From: an uncultured Treponema sp.
GTDB lineage: Bacteria > Spirochaetota > Spirochaetia > Treponematales > Treponemataceae
DNA length: 7,880 nt
Reading direction: 5' to 3'
Assembly: GCA_905236315.1 (NCBI GenBank)
Contig: CAJOPO010000323.1
Span: 1-7,880 of the forward strand
The notes beneath the pieces are model-generated. The model did not search any database. It saw only the letters and a list, made by a program, of their open reading frames with translations, and was not told the origin of the DNA. Shown here piece by piece: positions 1 to 5,848 of the stretch (its first letter is position 1; each line of letters opens with the position of its first letter). Both the position numbers and the translations under genes were made by a program.

Positions 1-59
1 CAAAAAATCCGCGTTCTTTCTTCATATGGAAATTTTAGCATATTTGAATTTGTTTGTAA

Positions 60-248
60 ATTCAGGGGAGTTTTTCGAGGTTGCCTAAAATCATTGTTGA
101 ATTAAAATGTGTTTCTCATCTTGTAAACGCAAATAAGGCGCAAGTTATAAACTATTTACACGGAACAAGAATGAAGGTCGGTTTACTTGTAAATTTTGCA
201 GGGAGTTCATTAAAATGGGAGCGATTAACACTTTTAACGAGTGAATAG
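60..248 (+). pseudogene. C-terminal remnant of a GxxExxY-family protein
   Basis: Reading from 84 gives PKIIVELKCVSHLV, then a stretch containing AQVINYLHGTRMKVGLLVNF and ending KWERLTLLTSE before TAG at 246-248. This matches, from memory, the C-terminal half of GxxExxY proteins (a small PD-(D/E)XK nuclease-like family of unknown function), which carry an IIVELK strand, a later AQ..NYL helix and a GLLVNF strand. The N-terminal half, with the family's naming motif, is missing: an in-frame TAA lies at 57-59, there is no ATG ahead of the conserved part, and similarity stops just before the IIVELK strand. The other two frames of 1-83 show no recognisable missing half. It is probably a decayed gene fragment. 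The break coincides with a half-copy of the palindromic repeat seen at 7804-7831. Confidence 0.72.
69..80 (+). repeat. Half-copy of the short palindromic repeat
   Basis: The 12 bases agtttttcgagg match 11 of 12 bases of the right arm of the perfect palindrome near the window end (agtttttagagg, 7819-7830). The bases ttcag at 61-65 also correspond to the centre of that palindrome, separated here by five extra bases. The match lies just before the point where GxxExxY similarity begins. It is short enough that coincidence cannot be excluded. Confidence 0.35.
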
Positions 249-258
249 CGTAATCTAC
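241..258 (+). repeat. Diverged direct repeat of the nested-palindrome arm
   Basis: gtgaatagcgtaatctac is identical at 15 of 18 positions to gtgagtagcgttagctac at 314-331, the inner part of the right arm of the large inverted repeat. It overlaps the stop codon of the GxxExxY remnant. Its small internal hairpin is largely lost: only the tag/cta pairing remains. It may be a decayed copy of the same element. Confidence 0.5.
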
Positions 259-270
259 ATGGAGCTAAAA

Positions 271-350
271 AATAAACGGATTTGTTCAGGACTAACGTCC
301 TTCACATAAAAAAGTGAGTAGCGTTAGCTACGAACAAATTTCCGTTTGTT
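271..350. repeat. Nested inverted repeat (hairpins within a hairpin)
   Basis: The left arm (271-305) and right arm (314-350) are imperfect reverse complements around an 8-base A-rich loop. The outer part pairs well: aataaacgga against tccgtttgtt with one mismatch, and tttgttc against gaacaaa exactly, with two extra bases on the right. The inner part of each arm is itself a hairpin: aggac-taac-gtcct on the left (288-301) and gtagc-gtta-gctac on the right (318-331). The two small loops, taac and gtta, are complementary. No T-tract follows, so it does not look like an ordinary intrinsic terminator. It could be a non-autonomous mobile element, a recombination site or a structured RNA. Confidence 0.7.
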
Positions 351-418
351 AATAAAAATAGCGATACACTATCTTTGTATAAATATGCAAGTATGATACA
401 TAAATTTTCATAAATCTC

Positions 419-447
419 TTTACTAAGAATATAAAACTCGCTATTAT
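419..447 (+). promoter_or_regulatory. Candidate promoter for livK
   Basis: A -35-like tttact (419-424) and a -10-like tattat (442-447) are separated by 17 bases, about 22 bases ahead of the livK ATG. Transcription would begin near 454 and leave a leader of about 16 bases. A short inverted repeat, aaaact (433-438) with agtttt (454-459), brackets the -10. The -35 match is only 4 of 6, so this is a prediction. No riboswitch or leader peptide fits in the short leader. Confidence 0.4.
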
Positions 448-469
448 AAGAAAAGTTTTTGGGGGAAAT

Positions 470-1645
470 ATGAAAAAACTAGCTAAAAATCTTAAGTTTG
501 CAGTAAAAGGAATTGCACTTTTTTCAACTGCTCTTATAACTCTTACAGGATGTTCAAAAGGAAACAGCAATACAATCAAAATTGGTGGCTTGGCTCCACT
601 TTCTGGTCAATATACAGAATATGGACTAGAATGTAAAAAAGGAATTGACCTTGCTGTTGAAGAAATTAATGCAGCAGGAGGTGTCAATGGTCAAATGTTA
701 CAGTTCATCTGCGAAGACGATGAAGGAGTACCTGCAAAGTCTGTAAATGCTTATAAGAAACTAACTACACAAGACGGCGTACGCTTTATTATTGGCTCCC
801 TCACATCAGGAGCCTCCATTGCCATAACACAGCAGGCACAGGCAAATAAGGTCATTCAAATAGCACCTGCTGCAACAGCGGTTTCTCTAACAGACGCAGG
901 CAATTACATATTCCGCACTTGCTACACAGACCCATTCCAAGGAAAAGTTGGTGGCAAGTTTGCAAAAGACAATCTTGGAGCAAAGACCGCTGCTATATTG
1001 TTTGATATAAGCAATGATTATTCTGTAGGTCTTACAGAAAACTTTGTGCAGGAATTTGAAAGTTTAGGTGGAAAGGTTGTTGCTCGCGAGTCATATAATA
1101 GTGGCGATAAAGATTTTAATGCCCAGCTAACAAAGATAAAAGCTACAAATCCTGATGTAGTTTACTTGCCTGACTATTACGCAACCGTAGCCCTTATTGC
1201 AAAACAGCTACGCGCACAAGGCATAAATACTCCTATTGTAGGAGCGGATGGCTGGGACGGTCTTGTAGGTTTAATTGGCAATCAAGGCGGAGATGAAGTT
1301 CTAAATGGCTATTATTCAAACCACTATGCTTCTGACAGTACAGAAAGTGCTGTACAAAAATATGTAAATGCTTTTAAAGCAAAGTATAATGAAGCTCCAA
1401 ACTCTTTTGCTGCTTTGGGCTATGATAGTGTGTATCTATTAAAAGACGCTATATTAAAAGCAGGAACTACAGATGTTGAAAAAGTGCGTGATGCACTAGA
1501 AGCAAGTGATGGCAACTATGTTACAGGACATATTACTTTTGATGAAAAACATAATCCTGTAAAATCTGCTGTTATGATAAAACTTGTAAAAAATGGTAAT
1601 TCTCTTGCTACAGCGTATGAAGCAACCGTTGACATTAATAATTAA
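470..1645 (+). CDS. livK: Branched-chain amino acid ABC transporter, substrate-binding lipoprotein
   Basis: Captures extracytoplasmic branched-chain or related amino acids and delivers them to the LivHM permease. The N-terminus has basic residues, a hydrophobic stretch and the lipobox LTGC with Cys28, so it should be exported, lipidated and membrane-anchored. The mature part is a Peripla_BP_6 fold: it opens with IKIGGLAPLSGQYTEYG, carries the ligand-pocket segment IGSLTSGAS (108-116), and has AALGYDSVYLL near 315-322. At 391 residues it is of normal length. The ATG at 470 follows a G-run (461-465), a rather close ribosome-binding site. It is first in the liv block and is separated from livH by a hairpin terminator that could let it be made in excess. 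The exact substrate (Leu/Ile/Val or another amino acid) cannot be read from the sequence. Confidence 0.93.
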   Translation: MKKLAKNLKFAVKGIALFSTALITLTGCSKGNSNTIKIGGLAPLSGQYTEYGLECKKGIDLAVEEINAAGGVNGQMLQFICEDDEGVPAKSVNAYKKLTTQDGVRFIIGSLTSGASIAITQQAQANKVIQIAPAATAVSLTDAGNYIFRTCYTDPFQGKVGGKFAKDNLGAKTAAILFDISNDYSVGLTENFVQEFESLGGKVVARESYNSGDKDFNAQLTKIKATNPDVVYLPDYYATVALIAKQLRAQGINTPIVGADGWDGLVGLIGNQGGDEVLNGYYSNHYASDSTESAVQKYVNAFKAKYNEAPNSFAALGYDSVYLLKDAILKAGTTDVEKVRDALEASDGNYVTGHITFDEKHNPVKSAVMIKLVKNGNSLATAYEATVDINN

Positions 1646-1673
1646 AATCTGTTAGACTAAAAATAGAAGAAAC

Positions 1674-1714
1674 AAAGGGGTTCTTAGCTATTATGGCAAA
1701 GTACCCCTTTTTTT
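1674..1714 (+). terminator. Intrinsic terminator/attenuator between livK and livH
   Basis: aaaggggt (1674-1681) pairs perfectly with accccttt (1703-1710). A T-T mismatch and a further ctt/aag pairing extend the stem inward, and seven Ts follow (1708-1714). The structure starts about 30 bases after the livK stop and ends just before the livH ribosome-binding site. Because livH has no evident promoter of its own, the hairpin probably stops part of the transcription, giving more binding protein than permease. This differential expression is common in binding-protein transporter operons. Confidence 0.8.
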
Positions 1715-1720
1715 ATATTT

Positions 1721-1725
1721 GGAGG
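1721..1725 (+). promoter_or_regulatory. Ribosome-binding site that fixes the livH start
   Basis: GGAGG stands five bases ahead of TTG at 1731. An in-frame TTG at 1719 would overlap this site and has none of its own, because the bases before it are the terminator T-tract. The 1731 start also gives the N-terminus MDTFFKQLINGISLG, the usual way LivH proteins begin. Confidence 0.85.
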
Positions 1726-1730
1726 ACAGT

Positions 1731-2642
1731 TTGGATACGTTCTTTAAACAGTTGATAAACGGTATTTCCTTAGGCGGAATATATGCCCTTATTGCATTGG
1801 GCTATACTATGGTCTATGGAATTGTTAAACTAATTAACTTTGCACATGGAGATGTTATGATGGTGGGAGCCTATGCAGGTTACTTTGTTTTACGTGCTAT
1901 GGGAGCAACTCCCTTTGGCTTTTGCATGGCTCTTCTTGCTGCAATGTTTACCTGTGCGCTTTTAAGTCTTGTGATAGAACGCTGTGCGTATAGACCTCTG
2001 CGTTCTGCCCCTAGATTAAACTCTCTTATAACGGCCATTGCCGTAGAATTGATATTGCAAAATTTAATGAGGGTGCTTCCCTTTGTTGGTCCTAATTCGC
2101 GCCCTTTTCCGACTCTTGCTAGTAAAACATATCGCTTTATAACTCCTTCTTATCCAGATGGTCTAATATCTATTTCTACAATTCAGATTATAGTTATAAC
2201 TTCTTCTATTATACTTATGCTTTTGCTTACCTTTCTTATAAATTACACACGTACAGGAAAAGCTATGAGGGCTGTAAGTTATGATATGGGGGCTGCAAGC
2301 CTTATGGGAATAAACGTAAACCGTACTATAGCAATAACCTTTGTAATAGGTTCTGTTCTAGCTGGAGCTGGTGGTGTTTTATATGCTACAGCGTATCCGC
2401 AAATTGAACCAACTATGGGCTATATTCCTGGCTTAAAGGCCTTTGTTGCCGCTGTTTTAGGTGGAATTGGAAGCGTGCCTGGTGCTATGACAGGGGGTGT
2501 ACTCTTGGGAATAGTAGAAACTTTAGTAAAGGCCTATGTTTCTTCTAGGTATGCAGATGCCATTTCTTACTGCATACTCATTCTTATGTTGCTAGTTAAG
2601 CCCTCTGGTTTACTTGGTAAAAAACAAATTGTAAAGGTTTAA
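1731..2642 (+). CDS. livH: Branched-chain amino acid ABC transporter permease LivH
   Basis: One of the two membrane subunits forming the amino acid channel with LivM. The 303-residue protein is almost wholly hydrophobic, with about eight membrane segments. It has the LivH-type opening LGGIYALIALGYTMVYGI and the family segment INFAHGDVMMVGAY (about 35-48). Near the C-terminus, the AFVAAVLGGIGSVPGAMTGG region (about 236-255) is the conserved cytoplasmic part that docks on the ATPases. The start is TTG at 1731, chosen for the GGAGG at 1721-1725 and for agreement with the family N-terminus; there is no nearby ATG. The gene follows the livK hairpin and ends ten bases before livM. Confidence 0.93.
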   Translation: MDTFFKQLINGISLGGIYALIALGYTMVYGIVKLINFAHGDVMMVGAYAGYFVLRAMGATPFGFCMALLAAMFTCALLSLVIERCAYRPLRSAPRLNSLITAIAVELILQNLMRVLPFVGPNSRPFPTLASKTYRFITPSYPDGLISISTIQIIVITSSIILMLLLTFLINYTRTGKAMRAVSYDMGAASLMGINVNRTIAITFVIGSVLAGAGGVLYATAYPQIEPTMGYIPGLKAFVAAVLGGIGSVPGAMTGGVLLGIVETLVKAYVSSRYADAISYCILILMLLVKPSGLLGKKQIVKV

Positions 2643-2652
2643 GGGACTATAT

Positions 2653-3654
2653 ATGGAAAATAAAAAAACACTACATCGTAATATGATTGTTTTGGGCTGT
2701 ATATCCCTTGCTGTAATAATTATACCAGCTCTTTTAATACAAACGCATATTATAAAAGGCTATCCCGCTCAGGTTTTAACTACTGCGGCATTAAACGCTA
2801 TTCTTGCTATAAGTGTAAATATGGTTTGCGGCATAACAGGGCAACTATCTTTAGGACAAGCAGGCTTTGAAGCATTGGGAGCGTATTCCGTTGTGCTTTT
2901 GACTTCAAATCTGCATATACCCTTACCCATAAGTATTATATTGGGGGGACTTATAGCGGCATTTTTTGGCTTTTTAATAGGCTTTCCGACTCTCAAACTA
3001 GAAGGGGACTATCTTGCTATTGTAACCCTTGCATTTTGCGAAATTATACGTGTTGTAATGGTAAACTTAAAGGATATAACAGGCGGTCCTAATGGAATGC
3101 AGTTTTCTACTATATTTACCTCTTCATTACAATATGGTCCTATGATTTCTTATATTTCTGTAGTAGTAACCCTAGTTCTTGTAATAATTTTACTACAAAA
3201 CTTTTTACGTTCCACTTACGGTAGGGCAATTCTTGCAGTAAGAGAAGATGAAATTGCCGCAAATAGCACTGGCGTAGGGGTATTCCGCTATAAGATGATA
3301 GGCTTTGTTATTGCTTCTTTTATAGCGGGTATGGCAGGTGCTCTTTATGCGCCCTTAATTGGATTTATTCAGCCTAAGGATTTTGATTTTAATGCTTCTA
3401 TAAATGATTTAATATTTGTAGTGCTAGGAGGCATGGGCAGCATAACAGGTGGCATTATAGCAGCCTTTGTTCTTACTATATTGCAAGAGGCTTTACGCTT
3501 CTTAAGGGATTATAGACTTTTAATTTATCCTGTTATACTTATTCTAGTAATGCTTTTTAGACCGCAGGGGCTTTTGGGTACTAAGGAATTGAGTTTTATA
3601 AAACTATATGAAAAAATATTTACATTTGGTAAGAGTAAAAAGGGGGCTAAATAA
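2653..3654 (+). CDS. livM: Branched-chain amino acid ABC transporter permease LivM
   Basis: Second membrane subunit of the Liv importer, partner of LivH. The 333-residue protein has many hydrophobic segments, the LivM-type segment GQLSLGQAGFEALGAY (about 63-78), the GMAGALYAPLIGFIQP region and the ATPase-contact region VVLGGMGSITGGIIAA (about 254-270). It ends with a lysine-rich cytoplasmic tail. The ATG is preceded by aaggga (2641-2646), which overlaps the livH stop codon, so translation of the two is probably linked. Its stop codon directly abuts the livG ATG. Length and motifs are normal. Confidence 0.93.
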   Translation: MENKKTLHRNMIVLGCISLAVIIIPALLIQTHIIKGYPAQVLTTAALNAILAISVNMVCGITGQLSLGQAGFEALGAYSVVLLTSNLHIPLPISIILGGLIAAFFGFLIGFPTLKLEGDYLAIVTLAFCEIIRVVMVNLKDITGGPNGMQFSTIFTSSLQYGPMISYISVVVTLVLVIILLQNFLRSTYGRAILAVREDEIAANSTGVGVFRYKMIGFVIASFIAGMAGALYAPLIGFIQPKDFDFNASINDLIFVVLGGMGSITGGIIAAFVLTILQEALRFLRDYRLLIYPVILILVMLFRPQGLLGTKELSFIKLYEKIFTFGKSKKGAK

Positions 3655-4464
3655 ATGGCAAATCCTGAATTACTTTTAAGAGCAAAAGATATTTCTATAG
3701 TATTTGGTGGTTTACGAGCTGTAAGTAGCTTTAGCCTTGATTTGCACACAGGGGAGCTTATAGGTCTTATAGGACCTAATGGGGCAGGGAAGACTACAGT
3801 ATTCAATATGCTTTCTGGCATATATAAACCCACAGAGGGAACTATTACATTTGTTGGCCGTGATGGAACTTTGCAAGTAATAAATAAAAAATCCCCTGCT
3901 GAACTAAACCGCATAGGCATTGCTCGCACTTTTCAGAATATAAGATTGTTTGGAGCCTTATCTGTTGCAGATAACGTAAAGATAGCTTTACATCAAAGTC
4001 GTTCTGTAAATCCTATAGATGTATTATTCCGAACTAATCGCTTTATAGATGACGAAAAGTTTATGGAAGAAAAAACGCAGTATTTACTTTCTTTGTTCCA
4101 TATAGAATCAAAAAGCAGGGAACTAGCTAAAAATCTTCCTTATGGGGAACAGCGTCAACTTGAAATATGTAGGGCTTTGGCTAGTAGTCCGCGATTGCTT
4201 TTGTTAGATGAACCTGCAGCTGGAATGAATGGGCAGGAAACAGAAGAACTTATGAATATGATTTCTTTTATTCGTAAGGAATTTAATCTAACTGTGTTGC
4301 TTATAGAGCATGATATGAAACTAGTTATGGGAATATGCGAGCGTCTTATGGTATTAAATTATGGGCGAGTTATAGCAGAAGGAAATCCTTCTCAAATACA
4401 ATCTAACCCTGATGTTATAAAGGCATATTTAGGTTCTGGTTTTGAAGCAGGGGTAGAAAAATGA
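3655..4464 (+). CDS. livG: Branched-chain amino acid ABC transporter ATPase LivG
   Basis: Cytoplasmic ATPase that drives the LivHM permease, working as a pair with LivF. Visible motifs in the 269-residue protein: Walker A GPNGAGKTT (40-48), Q-loop ARTFQNIRLF with Gln94, signature LPYGEQRQLEICRALA (161-176), Walker B LLLLDEP with Asp185 and Glu186, and switch His219 in LLIEHDM. The signature has YGEQ in place of the standard SGGQ, as is usual for LivG. The C-terminal NYGRVIAEGNPSQIQSNPDVIKAYLG tail is typical of the family. AGGGGG at 3641-3646, inside the end of livM, serves as ribosome-binding site. The last four bases overlap livF (ATGA). Confidence 0.95.
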   Translation: MANPELLLRAKDISIVFGGLRAVSSFSLDLHTGELIGLIGPNGAGKTTVFNMLSGIYKPTEGTITFVGRDGTLQVINKKSPAELNRIGIARTFQNIRLFGALSVADNVKIALHQSRSVNPIDVLFRTNRFIDDEKFMEEKTQYLLSLFHIESKSRELAKNLPYGEQRQLEICRALASSPRLLLLDEPAAGMNGQETEELMNMISFIRKEFNLTVLLIEHDMKLVMGICERLMVLNYGRVIAEGNPSQIQSNPDVIKAYLGSGFEAGVEK

Positions 4465-5174
4465 GTGTTTTATTAGAAGTAAAAGATTTAGCTGTGTCTT
4501 ATGGTTCTATAAAGGCTCTAAGAGGTATTTCCTTTAATGTAGAAGAAGGGGAGATAATTAGTTTAATTGGCTCTAATGGCGCGGGAAAAACTACAACCCT
4601 CCATTCCATAAGTAATCTTATAAAAAAAACTGCTGGAACTATAACATTTGACGGTAAGGATATAACCAATATGCCTGCTGATAAAATCGCTTCTATGGGC
4701 TTAGTGCAAGTGCCTGAAGGAAGAAGGGTATTTGCCAATATGAGTGTAAAAGAAAACCTTGAAATGGGAGCGTATACTCGTAGGGATAAAGACGGCATAA
4801 AAAAAGATATGGAATGGGTGTTTGAATTATTCCCACGTATGAAAGAAAGATTTAAGCAAATGGCAGGTACATTAAGCGGTGGAGAGCAGCAAATGCTTGC
4901 TATGGGAAGAAGTCTTATGACGCGCCCTAAGCTCTTACTTTTAGATGAGCCTAGTATGGGGCTAGCTCCTATTTTAGTTGATGAAATATTTGATATAGTT
5001 CAAAAGATTTCTAGCGCAGGTACTACTATTTTACTTGTTGAACAAAATGCTTATAAAGCCTTGTCTTTAGCTTCTCGTGCATATATATTAGAGATAGGGC
5101 AGATTACAAAGAGTGGACTTGCTAGTAATTTAATTAATGATAGCGCAGTAAAATCTGCTTACTTGGGGTCATAA
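4461..5174 (+). CDS. livF: Branched-chain amino acid ABC transporter ATPase LivF
   Basis: Second ATPase of the Liv importer. The 237-residue protein shows Walker A GSNGAGKTT (37-45), the LivF hallmark VPEGRRVF (84-91) at the Q-loop position, signature LSGGEQQMLAMGRSLM (138-153), Walker B LLLLDEPSMGLAP with Asp162 and Glu163, and LLVEQNA (191-197), where Gln195 takes the place of the usual switch histidine. Both departures from the generic ABC pattern are normal for LivF. The ATG overlaps the livG stop (ATGA), with agggg at 4449-4453 upstream, so the two ATPases are translationally coupled. Confidence 0.95.
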   Translation: MSVLLEVKDLAVSYGSIKALRGISFNVEEGEIISLIGSNGAGKTTTLHSISNLIKKTAGTITFDGKDITNMPADKIASMGLVQVPEGRRVFANMSVKENLEMGAYTRRDKDGIKKDMEWVFELFPRMKERFKQMAGTLSGGEQQMLAMGRSLMTRPKLLLLDEPSMGLAPILVDEIFDIVQKISSAGTTILLVEQNAYKALSLASRAYILEIGQITKSGLASNLINDSAVKSAYLGS

Positions 5175-5187
5175 AGGGGGAAAAGAA

Positions 5188-5832
5188 ATGCTTGTAAAAG
5201 ATGTAATGACACGTAATCCTGTAACGGTTCCTGTAAATACTTCTGTGCCAGAGGTTACAGAGATAATGAATAAACAAAACGTAAGCAAATTGCCTGTATT
5301 GGGAAAAAACGGTAGTCTTGCGGGCATTGTTACAAAGGCGGACTTAATAAAGTCAACTCCTAGTTCTGCTACTACCTTAGATATGTTTGAATTAAGTTAT
5401 TTATTAAGCAAACTTACTGTAGAAAAGGTTATGGTAAGGAAGGTGAGAACGGCTACAGAAAATGAAACTGTAGAAGAGGCTGCTCGCCTTATGGCTGATT
5501 ATGGCATAAGTTGCTTACCCATTATGCGTGATGATTTGCTTGTGGGAATTATAACAGAAGGAGATTTGTTCCGTGCATTTATAGATATGTTTGGAACACG
5601 TTATGCAGGAGTTAGGGCGACTTTTTCTGTACCTGACCAGCCTGGAGCATTAAGTGCCTTGTCTAAGCAGATTGCAGATTTAAATGGTAATATTGTTTCT
5701 TTTGTTACAGCAGATTCTAAAGATTCAAGTCGTAGAGGAATTACTTTACGTGTAACAGGGCTTTCTTTATCCCAAGTGCAAAGTATAATAGAAAACTGTA
5801 GCGGTACTTTAGAAGATATAAGAAACGTATAG
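5188..5832 (+). CDS. Two-CBS plus ACT domain protein, putative regulator of the Liv system
   Basis: The 214-residue soluble protein has three parts. CBS domain 1 covers about 1-58 (DVMTRNPVTV, SKLPVLG, GIVTKADLIKS). CBS domain 2 covers about 76-134 (EKVMVRKVRTATENETVEEAARLM, ISCLPIM, GIITEGDLFRAF). An ACT domain covers about 142-212 (VRATFSVPDQPGALSALSKQIADLNGNIVSF). CBS pairs usually bind adenine nucleotides and ACT domains usually bind amino acids. The layout resembles proteins often annotated AcuB-like. It starts 13 bases after livF with a strong ribosome-binding site (aaggggg, 5174-5180). No catalytic or DNA-binding domain is visible. Its position suggests that it senses energy state and amino acid supply and adjusts transport, but this is inference. 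Domain calls are firm; function is not. Confidence 0.88.
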   Translation: MLVKDVMTRNPVTVPVNTSVPEVTEIMNKQNVSKLPVLGKNGSLAGIVTKADLIKSTPSSATTLDMFELSYLLSKLTVEKVMVRKVRTATENETVEEAARLMADYGISCLPIMRDDLLVGIITEGDLFRAFIDMFGTRYAGVRATFSVPDQPGALSALSKQIADLNGNIVSFVTADSKDSSRRGITLRVTGLSLSQVQSIIENCSGTLEDIRNV

Positions 5833-5848
5833 GTAAAAAAAAGAGTTT

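Noticed and set aside
1..83. Tail of another gene upstream of the GxxExxY remnant
   Set aside because: Frames 1 and 2 are open for roughly 30 codons but neither product is recognisable, so no gene is claimed.
271..350. Integron attC site
   Set aside because: An integron is known in Treponema denticola, so the size and imperfect pairing drew attention. The terminal bases do not fit the GTTRRRY / RYYYAAC core sites, and there is no integrase or cassette array in view.
271..350. Intrinsic terminator for the GxxExxY fragment
   Set aside because: There is no T-tract after the right arm, and the nested mini-hairpins are unlike a simple terminator stem.
1719..1730. livH starting at the upstream in-frame TTG (1719), adding four residues
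   Set aside because: The first codons would overlap the GGAGG ribosome-binding site and the codon itself has none. TTG at 1731 fits both the spacing and the family N-terminus.
3525..3929. Minus-strand open frame of 134 residues across livM/livG
   Set aside because: It lies opposite well-conserved coding sequence, has no recognisable domain and is a reading-frame shadow, as are the minus-strand frames at 349-579, 2769-2996, 4499-4798, 6166-6549 and 7540-7833.
4544..5050. LivF as a defective ATPase because it lacks the Q-loop glutamine and the switch histidine
   Set aside because: PEGRRVF and LVEQN at these places are normal for the LivF family.
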